Shown here in pieces: positions 1 to 5,666 of a stretch of 9,809 bases of DNA. Numbering within the stretch: the first letter of the stretch is position 1; every line of letters starts with the position of its first letter. The translations under genes were made by a program, and so were the position numbers. Under the pieces are notes generated by a model. The model was given only the letters and a program-made list of their open reading frames with translations. It was not told the origin of the DNA and did not search any database. Origin of the DNA: Spirulina sp. DLM2.Bin59 (GTDB lineage: Bacteria > Cyanobacteriota > Cyanobacteriia > Cyanobacteriales > Spirulinaceae); the NCBI GenBank assembly GCA_007693875.1, contig RECT01000143.1, forward strand, positions 1-9,809, read 5' to 3'.

Positions 1-12
1 TTCGCTATGAGG

Positions 13-30
13 CGGGGATTTCAATCCCCG
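13..30. repeat. Perfect short inverted repeat at left edge
   Basis: CGGGGATT (13-20) is followed after two bases by its exact reverse complement AATCCCCG (23-30). In RNA it would fold as a 7-bp stem with a tetraloop. No T-run follows, so it is not a canonical intrinsic terminator. It may belong to the end of a feature that starts left of the window, such as a transposon end or a small RNA. That cannot be decided from the visible bases. Confidence 0.5.
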
Positions 31-193
31 ACGGACTGGGCGGAACCGCTGCAATACCCAGGGTTAAATGAGGACAATGTCCGCCCTTGGGTCAGGGGAG
101 GCGGTTAGTTGTGGGGGGTTTTCCCTGTAGTATCGTAGTGTATGTATTACGGTAGCGCAAAGGGTTGCCATCCCTTAACTTTCAACTTTGCAG

Positions 194-199
194 TATGAT
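194..199 (+). promoter_or_regulatory. Putative -10 box of sodB
   Basis: TATGAT at 194-199 matches the sigma-70 -10 consensus in five of six bases and lies 32 bp ahead of the sodB ATG. A TTGCCA at 165-170 is the only -35-like hexamer nearby, but its 23-bp spacing is too long, so a -35 box is not convincing. The tandem AACTTT heptamers (177-190) lie directly between them. No clear Shine-Dalgarno sequence precedes the ATG, which is common in cyanobacteria. Confidence 0.4.
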
Positions 200-231
200 C
201 CTAGATAGAGAACACAACACACTCAGATTTT

Positions 232-831
232 ATGGCATATACACTTCCAGCACTGCCCTACGACTACACAGCATTAGAACCCTACATCACCAAAAGCACC
301 CTGGAATTCCACCACGACAAGCACCACGCCGCCTATGTCAGTAAGTATAACGACGCAGTAGCGGGTACAGAATACGACGGCCAACCCATCGAAGCCGTGA
401 TCAAAGCCATTGCTGGCAATCCCGACAAAGCCGGCCTGTTCAACAATGCCGCCCAGTCTTGGAACCATTCCTTCTATTGGCAATGCATGAAACCCAATGG
501 CGGCGGCACACCCACCGGAGCCTTGGCAGACAAAATTACCGCCGACTTTGGTAGTTTTGACAAATTCGTTGAAGCCTTTAAAACCGCTGGTGCAACCCAG
601 TTCGGCAGTGGTTGGGCTTGGCTCGTTTTGGAAAATGGCACATTGAAAGTGACCAAAACCGGCAATGCTGACCTGCCCTTAGTCCATGGCCAAACCGCAC
701 TCCTCACCATGGATGTTTGGGAACATGCCTATTATTTGGACTACCAAAACAAACGTCCTGACTATATCAACACTTTTGTCACCCAATTGATCAATTGGGA
801 CTTCGTGGCGAGCAACTTTGCTGCGGCCTAA
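232..831 (+). CDS. sodB: Iron superoxide dismutase (Fe-SOD)
   Basis: The product converts superoxide to hydrogen peroxide and oxygen in the cytoplasm, protecting iron-sulfur enzymes and photosynthetic proteins. The 199-residue protein is full length for the Fe/Mn-SOD family. The four metal ligands are visible: His27 in LEFHHDKHH, His79 in the WNHSFYW motif, and Asp161 and His165 in DVWEHAYY. The second-sphere Gln75 in NNAAQSWNH is in the position typical of iron enzymes, whereas manganese enzymes carry their Gln in the later GSGW region. This supports Fe-SOD over Mn-SOD. There is no signal peptide or membrane anchor, unlike many cyanobacterial MnSODs. The ATG start gives the usual family N-terminus (MAYTLPALPYDY). 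The gene is monocistronic, with its own terminator at 866-893. Confidence 0.97.
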   Translation: MAYTLPALPYDYTALEPYITKSTLEFHHDKHHAAYVSKYNDAVAGTEYDGQPIEAVIKAIAGNPDKAGLFNNAAQSWNHSFYWQCMKPNGGGTPTGALADKITADFGSFDKFVEAFKTAGATQFGSGWAWLVLENGTLKVTKTGNADLPLVHGQTALLTMDVWEHAYYLDYQNKRPDYINTFVTQLINWDFVASNFAAA

Positions 832-865
832 TCCGTTAAGCATCAGTTAATCACTCATCCTCGTG

Positions 866-893
866 GGGGCGAAATATGTTTCGCCCCTTTTTT
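866..893 (+). terminator. Intrinsic terminator of sodB
   Basis: GGGGCGAAA (866-874), a four-base TATG loop and the exact complement TTTCGCCCC (879-887) are followed by six Ts (888-893). This is a complete rho-independent terminator 35 bp after the sodB stop codon. It separates sodB from the downstream transporter gene. Confidence 0.93.
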
Positions 894-1015
894 GTCCGCA
901 GGTCGCCCAAACGTAGGCGGCTCACATCCAGCCCACCAGCCAACCCTACCCGACGCACCACAGCTTCACGGTGCATCACCTGTGGCGATCGCCCCACGCC
1001 ATTCCACCCCACAGC

Positions 1016-1044
1016 TTGAAAAAAGCCCATATTCGCCCTAGCAT
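1016..1044 (+). promoter_or_regulatory. Putative sigma-70 promoter of the MFS gene
   Basis: TTGAAA (1016-1021, five of six to the -35 consensus) and TAGCAT (1039-1044, four of six to the -10 consensus) are separated by exactly 17 bp. Transcription would start near 1051 and give a leader of about 20 nt holding the GGAG ribosome-binding site at 1061-1064. This placement argues against the longer reading frame that begins at the GTG at 971, since that codon lies upstream of the promoter. Confidence 0.5.
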
Positions 1045-1069
1045 TTCCTTGATTAACTATGGAGCGTCT

Positions 1070-2344
1070 ATGTCTAATCCCCCCTCCCCATCACATACTG
1101 TTTTTGGATTACCGGCAGCACAGGGACGATGGTTACTCATTCCCTTAGGGATTACTGTCCTCCTCTGCTTGGGTACGGTTTATTCCTGGAGTGTCTTTCG
1201 CAAACCTTTAGAGCAGGATCTCAATATCACTGCCACCCAGAGCCTACTCCCCTATACCGTCGCTTTGGTGTCCTATGCCATCCTGATGCCCATCGCTGGC
1301 TTTTATATTCCCCGGTTGGGAACGCGGTTAACGACAGCGATCGGGGGGCTTATCGTCGGGGCAGGGTATATCCTCTCCAGCTTTAGTACCAATATCACGA
1401 TGATGACCCTCACCTATGGCGTCATTGCCGGTACAGGGGTGGGCATTACCTATGGTGTGCCGATGGTGGTGATGGCCCGCTGGTTTCCCGATCGCAAAGG
1501 GTTAGCGGTGGGGCTCACGATTATCGGCTTTGGCCTGTCACCGCTGGTTACTGCGCCATTGGCCAATAACTTAATCAATGTCTACGGTGTGCAGGTGACA
1601 TTGCGGATCCTCGGCATTGCCTTTGCCATCCTGATTACAGCCTTGGCCGTTGTCTTCAAACTGCCCCCGAAAGATTGGCATCCCCACCATCATCCCGATT
1701 CTCCCCAGGCCAAAACTCCCCCCCTCCATTACCCGCCACAAATGCTCAAAAGCCGCTCCTTTTATGGGTTGTGGCTCTGCTATACCATTGGCGCTTTGGT
1801 GGGGTTGAGTGCCATCGGCATTTCTAGCCCGGTGGGGGAAGAGGTGATTAAGATTGATCCCGCCATCGCCGCCACAAGTGTTTCCCTCTTTGCCCTGTTT
1901 AATGGCCTGAGTCGCCCCCTGTTTGGTTGGTTGAGCGATCGCTTCCGCCCCCGAGATGTGGCGATCGCCACCTATATCCTGATCCTGATCGCCTGCATTT
2001 TAATGGCCCATGCCCAAGAGGGCCAGGTGATCAACTATCTGATTGCTTTTTGTCTGTTTTGGTTCTGCCTGGGGGGTTGGTTGGCCATCGCCCCCACCAC
2101 CACCCTACGATTCTTCAACCCCGACCATTATGCCCAAAACTACGGCATTGTCTTCACCGCCTACGGTTTAGGGGCGCTCATTGGCACAATCACCGCCGGC
2201 CAGATCCGCGATTGGTTCGGCAGCTATACCTACGCCTTCTATCCCATGGCGGGTTTAGCGATTCTCGGGATTATCCTGGCGAGTTTCCTGCTGAAACCGG
2301 ATTATCACGCCAATCCTGCCCCCGTTAAACCCTTAGGGGGATGA
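1070..2344 (+). CDS. OFA/OxlT-family major facilitator transporter
   Basis: This is an integral inner-membrane secondary transporter, 424 residues with about 12 hydrophobic segments, the normal MFS size. Signatures of the oxalate/formate antiporter (OFA) subgroup are visible: GTVYSWSVF (35-43) in the first segment, RWFPDRKGLAVG with a following GFGLSPL (137-158), an NGLSRPLFGWLSDR loop at the start of the second half (278-291), and NYGIVFTAYGLGALIG (357-372). A His-rich stretch (DWHPHHHPDSP) lies in the central cytoplasmic loop. The ATG at 1070 is chosen because GGAG stands five bases upstream and a promoter ends just before it. The in-frame GTG at 971 would add 33 unlikely residues. Family members exchange small organic anions, and the substrate here cannot be read from sequence. 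The 3' end overlaps the convergent gene by 40 bp. Confidence 0.87.
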   Translation: MSNPPSPSHTVFGLPAAQGRWLLIPLGITVLLCLGTVYSWSVFRKPLEQDLNITATQSLLPYTVALVSYAILMPIAGFYIPRLGTRLTTAIGGLIVGAGYILSSFSTNITMMTLTYGVIAGTGVGITYGVPMVVMARWFPDRKGLAVGLTIIGFGLSPLVTAPLANNLINVYGVQVTLRILGIAFAILITALAVVFKLPPKDWHPHHHPDSPQAKTPPLHYPPQMLKSRSFYGLWLCYTIGALVGLSAIGISSPVGEEVIKIDPAIAATSVSLFALFNGLSRPLFGWLSDRFRPRDVAIATYILILIACILMAHAQEGQVINYLIAFCLFWFCLGGWLAIAPTTTLRFFNPDHYAQNYGIVFTAYGLGALIGTITAGQIRDWFGSYTYAFYPMAGLAILGIILASFLLKPDYHANPAPVKPLGG

Positions 2345-2742
2345 TCAATCCCAGACCATCGCCCCGATGGTATCCAGATCCCCCCATGGGCCATGACTCG
2401 GCTCAAGGCCATGATATAAATCCAGGCCTCCCCTAGGGTGGTTCCGGCAGGGCTAAAGATTTCTTGGCGTTGGCGTTCGTATTCATTGAGGAGGGGCGAT
2501 CGCCCCTCCTCATAGGTTTCCAGGGGATCAATGGCCGCCAAAACTTCCGGATCATCAAAATGGAATAAGATCCCCTCGACTTTTTCCTGGCCAGGGGTGA
2601 GCGCCGGGTAGCCTTGGCGGGGAAGATGGAAAAGTTGCCCCCAAACCCAAGCAGGTTCAAAGCTGTGGGGGCGATCGCCACAATAGGCGGCATAATTCAT
2701 TTCACCGGGCTTGAGCGTACCGTAAACAAAAAGATCCACCAT
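2305..2742 (-). CDS. Gamma-glutamylcyclotransferase-like (GGCT/AIG2 fold) protein
   Basis: The 145-residue protein begins with the family signature VDLFVYGTLKPGE (residues 2-14). It continues with GYPAL (44-48) and VEGILFHF (55-62), then IDPLETYEEG (71-80), where Glu75 aligns with the expected catalytic acid of GGCT enzymes. Members split gamma-glutamyl peptides such as glutathione intermediates, releasing 5-oxoproline; AIG2-like and YtfP-like relatives have less certain substrates. It is predicted to be soluble and cytoplasmic. The ATG at 2742 puts the signature at the N-terminus as in relatives. The frame is open to a TTG at 2766, which adds eight residues, and neither start has a good Shine-Dalgarno. 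The last 40 bp overlap the end of the MFS gene, so the C-terminal residues are encoded antisense to it. A 26-bp perfect palindrome lies inside the gene. Confidence 0.85.
   Translation of the reverse strand: MVDLFVYGTLKPGEMNYAAYCGDRPHSFEPAWVWGQLFHLPRQGYPALTPGQEKVEGILFHFDDPEVLAAIDPLETYEEGRSPLLNEYERQRQEIFSPAGTTLGEAWIYIMALSRVMAHGGIWIPSGRWSGIDHPPKGLTGAGLA
2487..2512. repeat. 26-bp perfect palindrome centred on a HIP1 octamer
   Basis: The arms TGAGGAGGGGCGA (2487-2499) and TCGCCCCTCCTCA (2500-2512) are exact reverse complements with no spacer, and HIP1 (2496-2503) is at the centre. It lies in the coding region of the GGCT-like gene, where it encodes part of EEGRSPLLNE. The symmetry extends nine bases beyond HIP1 on each side, more than at the other HIP1 sites inspected here. 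Confidence 0.9.
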
Positions 2743-2771
2743 AGGAGCCAGCAGAAAAATCACCAAAACAT

Positions 2772-2780
2772 TCTATAGCA
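2772..2780 (-). promoter_or_regulatory. Possible extended -10 promoter of the GGCT-like gene
   Basis: On the minus strand the sequence reads TGC-TATAGA, an extended -10 element (TGn followed by four of six consensus bases), about 30 bp ahead of the ATG at 2742. No -35 hexamer is evident, which is allowed for extended -10 promoters. The evidence is only this match and its position. Confidence 0.33.
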
Positions 2781-2806
2781 GTTTCTGAATTGTTGGTGCA
2801 GACTAG

Positions 2807-2850
2807 CCCCTCGCCCTTGTTGGGAGAGGGGTTGGGGGGCCTTTCGCCCC
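2807..2850. repeat. GC-rich double hairpin between two minus-strand genes
   Basis: CCCCTCGCCC (2807-2816) pairs with GGGAGAGGGG (2822-2831), nine of ten positions, across a five-base loop. Directly next to it GGGGC (2836-2840) pairs with GCCCC (2846-2850) across CTTTC. The unit lies 3' of the pentapeptide-repeat gene and 5' of the GGCT-like gene. Neither hairpin is followed by a T-run in either direction. The G/C-block pattern around GGGAGAGGGGTTGGGG resembles intergenic repeats seen in many cyanobacterial genomes. That resemblance is from memory and cannot be tested within this window, where only one copy is seen. Confidence 0.55.
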
Positions 2851-2878
2851 AGCAGGGGAGAAAACAGTGAGGGTCGGC

Positions 2879-3868
2879 TTAACCCACCATGGAGCCATTG
2901 GGCAACGTCGTGTGATCCACAACCGCCGCTTCCCAGTTGACACCGTGATCCTTCGCCCCTCGGAAGTTAGCTCCCGTCAAGTTAGCCCCCTCCAAATCCA
3001 CCCGCATAAAATTAGCCCCCCACAGATAGGCATTCCTGAGGCTAGTCTTTTGTAAATTCGCCCCCGCCAGATCCGCTTGATTGAGCGTAGCGGCGGTTAA
3101 ATCCGCAGCCCGGAGATTAACATTGGTCAGGTTCGCCTTCGATAAATTAGCCTCCGTGAGATCCACCCGCATCAGGTTGCTCCCCTCTAAATTAGCCGCC
3201 TGGAGATTAGCCCGGGCCATAAAAGCCGTCCGAATTTGGCTAAAACTCAAATTGGCCACCGTTAAAATTGCCTCACTGAGGTTAGCACCACTGAGTTTTG
3301 TCTCACTAAGATCCACCCCATCGAGATTTGCCCCCTGCAAATCCACACCGTTCATAAACGCTTCCGTGAGCTTAATCCCATTGAGGTTCGCCCCCCGCAG
3401 GTTAGCCCCACTCAACCGCGCCCCCGTCAGATTTGCCCAACTAAAATTGACATTTTGCAAATTCGCCCCTCGGAAGTTAATCCCCTGCAAATTACTGCCA
3501 CAGAGATTCACCCCTTCCAGGTTCGATTGCCGTAGATTGACATGGTTTAAGATGGCGCCGCTTAGTTTTGCCCCTTTGAGAATGGACTTAATAAATTCAG
3601 CGCCCTTCAGATTCGCCTTAGTTAAATCCGCGGCCACCAAACTGGCCATGCTCACCTTCGCCATGGAGAGATCTGCCCGAAATAAAAAAGCCCCCGATAG
3701 ATTCGCACCATTGAGGTTGGCCCGGCTCAAATTGACTGCACCTAGGTAAGCTTGGCGTAAATCAATATTGGGGAGGTTTGCACGATAAAGATTTGCCCCC
3801 ATCAGGTTAATACCTTGAAAATCCCGTTCACCCATCGCGTAGCGTTTGAGTAGTTCTTGAGCATCCAT
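2879..3868 (-). CDS. Pentapeptide-repeat protein, 58 uninterrupted repeats
   Basis: The 329-residue protein has three parts: a short N-terminal cap (1-15, MDAQELLKRYAMGER), 58 consecutive pentapeptides in one unbroken register (16-305), and a tail of 24 residues ending LPNGSMVG. Most repeats fit the A(N/D)Lxx pattern, with Leu, Phe or Met at the central position and Ala, Val or Gly before the Asn/Asp. The family folds as a right-handed quadrilateral beta-helix with four pentapeptides per turn, so about 14.5 turns are expected. No signal peptide or membrane segment is seen, so it is likely cytoplasmic. Function is not predictable; known members range from gyrase-protecting DNA mimics to structural partners. 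The ATG at 3868 is chosen over the ATG at 3892 because GGAGGGG stands eight bases upstream. A promoter lies at 3925-3952. The gene contains no HIP1 site. Confidence 0.92.
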   Translation of the reverse strand: MDAQELLKRYAMGERDFQGINLMGANLYRANLPNIDLRQAYLGAVNLSRANLNGANLSGAFLFRADLSMAKVSMASLVAADLTKANLKGAEFIKSILKGAKLSGAILNHVNLRQSNLEGVNLCGSNLQGINFRGANLQNVNFSWANLTGARLSGANLRGANLNGIKLTEAFMNGVDLQGANLDGVDLSETKLSGANLSEAILTVANLSFSQIRTAFMARANLQAANLEGSNLMRVDLTEANLSKANLTNVNLRAADLTAATLNQADLAGANLQKTSLRNAYLWGANFMRVDLEGANLTGANFRGAKDHGVNWEAAVVDHTTLPNGSMVG

Positions 3869-3906
3869 AGGATATTCCCCTCCGATTGGCAAAAATTAAG
3901 CGGATC

Positions 3907-3922
3907 GAACCATTCAAGGTTC
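3907..3922. promoter_or_regulatory. Small inverted repeat over the predicted transcription start of the pentapeptide gene
   Basis: GAACC (3907-3911) and GGTTC (3918-3922) are exact complements around a six-base centre. The predicted start of the minus-strand transcript is near 3918, so the element would overlap +1 or form the first hairpin of the message. It could be an operator or a stabilising 5' hairpin. A five-base arm can also arise by chance. Confidence 0.3.
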
Positions 3923-3924
3923 TA

Positions 3925-3952
3925 TTTATATTGTGGGAGACTTATCCCTCAA
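3925..3952 (-). promoter_or_regulatory. Putative sigma-70 promoter of the pentapeptide-repeat gene
   Basis: On the minus strand TTGAGG (plus-strand 3947-3952, four of six to -35) and TATAAA (3925-3930, five of six to -10) are separated by 16 bp. Transcription would begin about 50 nt upstream of the ATG at 3868. The element lies in the 189-bp gap after the response-regulator stop codon, so the gene probably has its own promoter and is not only read through from the regulator gene. Confidence 0.5.
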
Positions 3953-4057
3953 TTGGGGTTAACTTTCTTGAAGACCACGCTTCACATTCCTCAGCAAATT
4001 ACTTGATTGAAGGGGGAACTTTTGGCGATCGCCCCCTGGGGAATCCTGGGAGTACCC

Positions 4058-4768
4058 CTAATCTACCCCGTCAAACCGATAGCCAAACCCACGAATCGTT
4101 TTAATCAGCAAAGGTTGGGAGGGGTCGGCTTCAATTTTTTTGCGGATCTGGCCAATGTGAACATCCACCACCCGCTGATCCCCAACGGCGGATTCATCGT
4201 ATTCCCAAACTTCATTGATCAACTGGGCACGACTGAAGGCTTTATGGGGATTTTTTGCTAAAAAATAGAGTAAATCAAACTCCAACGTCGTAAAGGGAAC
4301 CAGGTTGCCATTGACATGCACCTGCCGCTGGAGGGGATCAATGGTGAGGTTTTTGAACGAGAGGAGCATCTCTGGGAGGGGGGGGTTAACGATGCGAGTC
4401 CGCTTGAGGAGGGCATTGACGCGCCATTCTAATTCCTGGAGGGCAAAGGGCTTCGTCAGGTAGTCGTCCGCTCCCTTCTCAAACCCGATCGCCTTGTCCT
4501 CCGTGTCGGTGCGACTGGTGAGCATCAAAACGAAAACATCAGTACACTTCTGCATTTCCTCACAGAGGTTGTACCCCAGGGCATCGGGGAGGTTGACATC
4601 TAAAATCACGAGGGAGGGGTTAAACCGCGCAAAGAGTTCTAAGGCAGACTTCCCATCGGCCGCTGCTTCGACTTGATAATCTTTCTGGCGCAGGAAACGA
4701 TACACCAGATTACGAATGGCTGGGTCGTCATCCACGACGAGAATCTTGGTGGTGGGGTCGGTCGCCAT
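4058..4768 (-). CDS. OmpR/PhoB-type two-component response regulator
   Basis: The 236-residue protein has an N-terminal receiver domain (about 7-120) and a C-terminal winged-helix DNA-binding domain (about 136-233). The acidic pocket is Asp13/Asp14 in LVVDDD, the phosphoacceptor is Asp57 in VILDVNLPD, and Thr84 and Lys106 (DDYLTKPF) complete the switch residues. The effector domain shows VPFTTLEFDLLYFLA, the recognition-helix region VVDVHIGQIRKKIE, and the wing IKTIRGFGYRFD. It is a phosphorylation-controlled transcription factor. No histidine kinase is adjacent, so it is an orphan in this window. The receiver wording (DVNLPD, FVLMLTSRTD) reminds me of the cyanobacterial NrrA/Rre37 group, but this is recollection and no symbol is assigned. 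AAAGAG six bases upstream supports the ATG. A run of eight Cs encodes the Pro-rich interdomain linker. Confidence 0.94.
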   Translation of the reverse strand: MATDPTTKILVVDDDPAIRNLVYRFLRQKDYQVEAAADGKSALELFARFNPSLVILDVNLPDALGYNLCEEMQKCTDVFVLMLTSRTDTEDKAIGFEKGADDYLTKPFALQELEWRVNALLKRTRIVNPPLPEMLLSFKNLTIDPLQRQVHVNGNLVPFTTLEFDLLYFLAKNPHKAFSRAQLINEVWEYDESAVGDQRVVDVHIGQIRKKIEADPSQPLLIKTIRGFGYRFDGVD

Positions 4769-4806
4769 AGTTACTCTTTAGGAAAATTCAAACACACCGA
4801 TTTAGC

Positions 4807-4838
4807 ATTATCCTGGGGTTCACACTATGAGTGTACTC
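4807..4838. promoter_or_regulatory. Response-regulator promoter with overlapping palindromes
   Basis: On the minus strand GATAAT (plus 4807-4812) matches the -10 consensus in five of six bases and lies about 40 bp ahead of the response-regulator ATG. No -35 hexamer stands at the right distance. The region instead holds a perfect inverted repeat, ACACT-ATG-AGTGT (4822-4834), overlapped by a second one, GAGT-GT-ACTC (4829-4838). Palindromes replacing the -35 box suggest a binding site for a dimeric regulator, possibly this protein itself. Confidence 0.4.
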
Positions 4839-5042
4839 AGAATTCAGCCCAAATCATGGATGAGGCGAAAAATTGACATCATCTCCGCTAACGGACTGGG
4901 GCGATCGCGCCTTGATTGTCGCAGATTTAAGCAGTTCGGGCTACACTACGGGAAAGTCCACGCTGGACGCTTCCAGTGTAGAACGATACTGTTTCGCCGG
5001 AAGCGGTCGGCCGGCCCAACCGATCTCAGAGGTATCCCAGCA
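4839..5042 (+). promoter_or_regulatory. Upstream region and possible structured leader of the CPP1-like gene
   Basis: The stretch holds a perfect TTGACA (4873-4878), but no -10 box follows at a usable distance, and a weak TACACT (4942-4947). Dense complementary segments follow: CTACACT (4941-4947) with AGTGTAG (4975-4981), GTCCA (4956-4960) with TGGAC (4964-4968), and, overlapping both, CTGGA (4963-4967) with TCCAG (4972-4976). The last pairing excludes the other two, the layout expected of a switching leader. The 8-bp palindrome GGCCGGCC lies near 5010. AGAGG at 5028-5032 is the likely ribosome-binding site. The frame upstream of the GTG start is open but does not resemble the family. Confidence 0.3.
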
Positions 5043-5666
5043 GTGAGTGAGCAAAATCCCTATCAAACCCTTGGGGTGACAACAGAATCTTCCTTTGAAG
5101 AAATCCAGACGGCTCGCAATCGTTTGAGCCAAGCGCAGGGCGAAGATCGTCAGGCCATTGACCGGATTGAAGCCGCCTATGATGCCATCATCATGGATCG
5201 CCTCAAACTGCGTCAAGAAGGCAAGATCAAGGTCCCCGATGGCATTCGCTTTCCTAAACCGCCGGTTGCCCCGGCACCAGTACCCACAAACACACCCTCT
5301 TCATCCTTGGGTTGGCTCCAAGATTATTTGGACACCCCCACCCAAGGGGATATTCTCTGGCCGGCGGTGATCTTTGGGGTAGGGGCGGGGTTAACACTCT
5401 TGGCCCAATCCCCCGGGGATCCCATTTTGTCCCTGGTCTTAGCCTTTGCCCTAGGGGCCAATGGCTATTTTCTGCTCCGCAAGGAAAAGCGTTTCGGGCG
5501 ATCGCTCTTGATCTCCTTCCTGGGGTTGGTCCTAGGGGTGGGACTGGGCAGTGTTTTGGTGAACTTGAGCGGTGTACCCCTAGGCAATGGGGGGCTATCG
5601 GCACCCCAGGTGGTGAATATCGTGACGCTGGTCCTGTTTTGGCTCTCCAGTAGCTTTCTCCGTTAG
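5043..5666 (+). CDS. CPP1-like J-like-domain membrane protein (DUF3353 family)
   Basis: The 207-residue protein has an N-terminal J-like helical domain (about 4-70) with NPYQTLGV, FEEIQTARNRL, IEAAYDAIIMDRL and RQEGKIKVPDGIRF. A Pro-rich linker (71-88) follows, then four hydrophobic segments (about 104-122, 127-145, 153-175, 189-206). The HPD tripeptide needed to stimulate Hsp70 is absent, as is usual for this family. Plant CPP1 stabilises protochlorophyllide oxidoreductase at the plastid membrane; by analogy the cyanobacterial protein may act as a holdase for chlorophyll-biosynthetic or other thylakoid proteins, which is inference. The GTG at 5043 gives the family-typical start (xSEQNPY), with AGAGG ten bases upstream. 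The frame is open to an ATG at 4827, but that would add 72 unrelated residues over the divergent promoter region. It overlaps the convergent HAD gene by 4 bp. Confidence 0.88.
   Translation: MSEQNPYQTLGVTTESSFEEIQTARNRLSQAQGEDRQAIDRIEAAYDAIIMDRLKLRQEGKIKVPDGIRFPKPPVAPAPVPTNTPSSSLGWLQDYLDTPTQGDILWPAVIFGVGAGLTLLAQSPGDPILSLVLAFALGANGYFLLRKEKRFGRSLLISFLGLVLGVGLGSVLVNLSGVPLGNGGLSAPQVVNIVTLVLFWLSSSFLR

Larger units (their letters stand above)
1..231. other. Left-edge region and sodB upstream sequence, no convincing gene
   Basis: No complete gene is visible. Two forward frames are open from the window edge: one ends in TGA at 69-71 and would give about 22 residues ending in IPRVK, the other ends in TAG at 106-108. 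Either could be the tail of a gene starting to the left, but both are too short to identify. The stretch contains a perfect hairpin (13-30), a weaker GC-rich pairing (CCGCC at 81-85 with GGCGG at 100-104), a pairing AAGGG (160-164) with CCCTT (172-176), and a tandem heptamer pair (AACTTTC then AACTTTG, 177-190) just ahead of the likely sodB -10 box. The last part is therefore best read as the sodB promoter region. Confidence 0.5.

Noticed and set aside
31..40. Ten-base ACGGACTGGG repeated at 4891-4900
   Set aside because: A ten-base match between two places in a 9.8-kb GC-rich window is expected by chance, and the flanks do not match.
127..150. NtcA-type site (GTA-N8-TAC) upstream of sodB
   Set aside because: Several GTA and TAC triplets occur, but none is spaced by eight bases; the closest pairs have five or ten.
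971..1069. Longer N-terminus for the MFS protein from a GTG at 971
   Set aside because: The added residues do not resemble the family, the predicted promoter lies inside that stretch, and the ATG at 1070 has a good GGAG.
3081..3749. 222-codon forward reading frame opposite the pentapeptide-repeat gene
   Set aside because: It is the antisense shadow of a regular repeat with strongly biased codons. The predicted protein is a low-complexity Arg/Leu/Ala/Pro series with no start signal or family.
3869..3892. Eight-residue extension of the pentapeptide protein from the ATG at 3892
   Set aside because: The strong GGAGGGG ribosome-binding site lies within that stretch and points to the ATG at 3868.
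4378..4385. Eight-base homopolymer in the response-regulator linker as a phase-variation switch
   Set aside because: It encodes a Pro-rich interdomain linker (NPPLP), and simple codon choice explains it. There is no second signal supporting switching.
4827..5042. 72-residue N-terminal extension of the CPP1-like protein
   Set aside because: The sequence is Arg/Cys-rich and unlike the family, it starts inside an operator-like palindrome, and the GTG at 5043 gives the expected family start.
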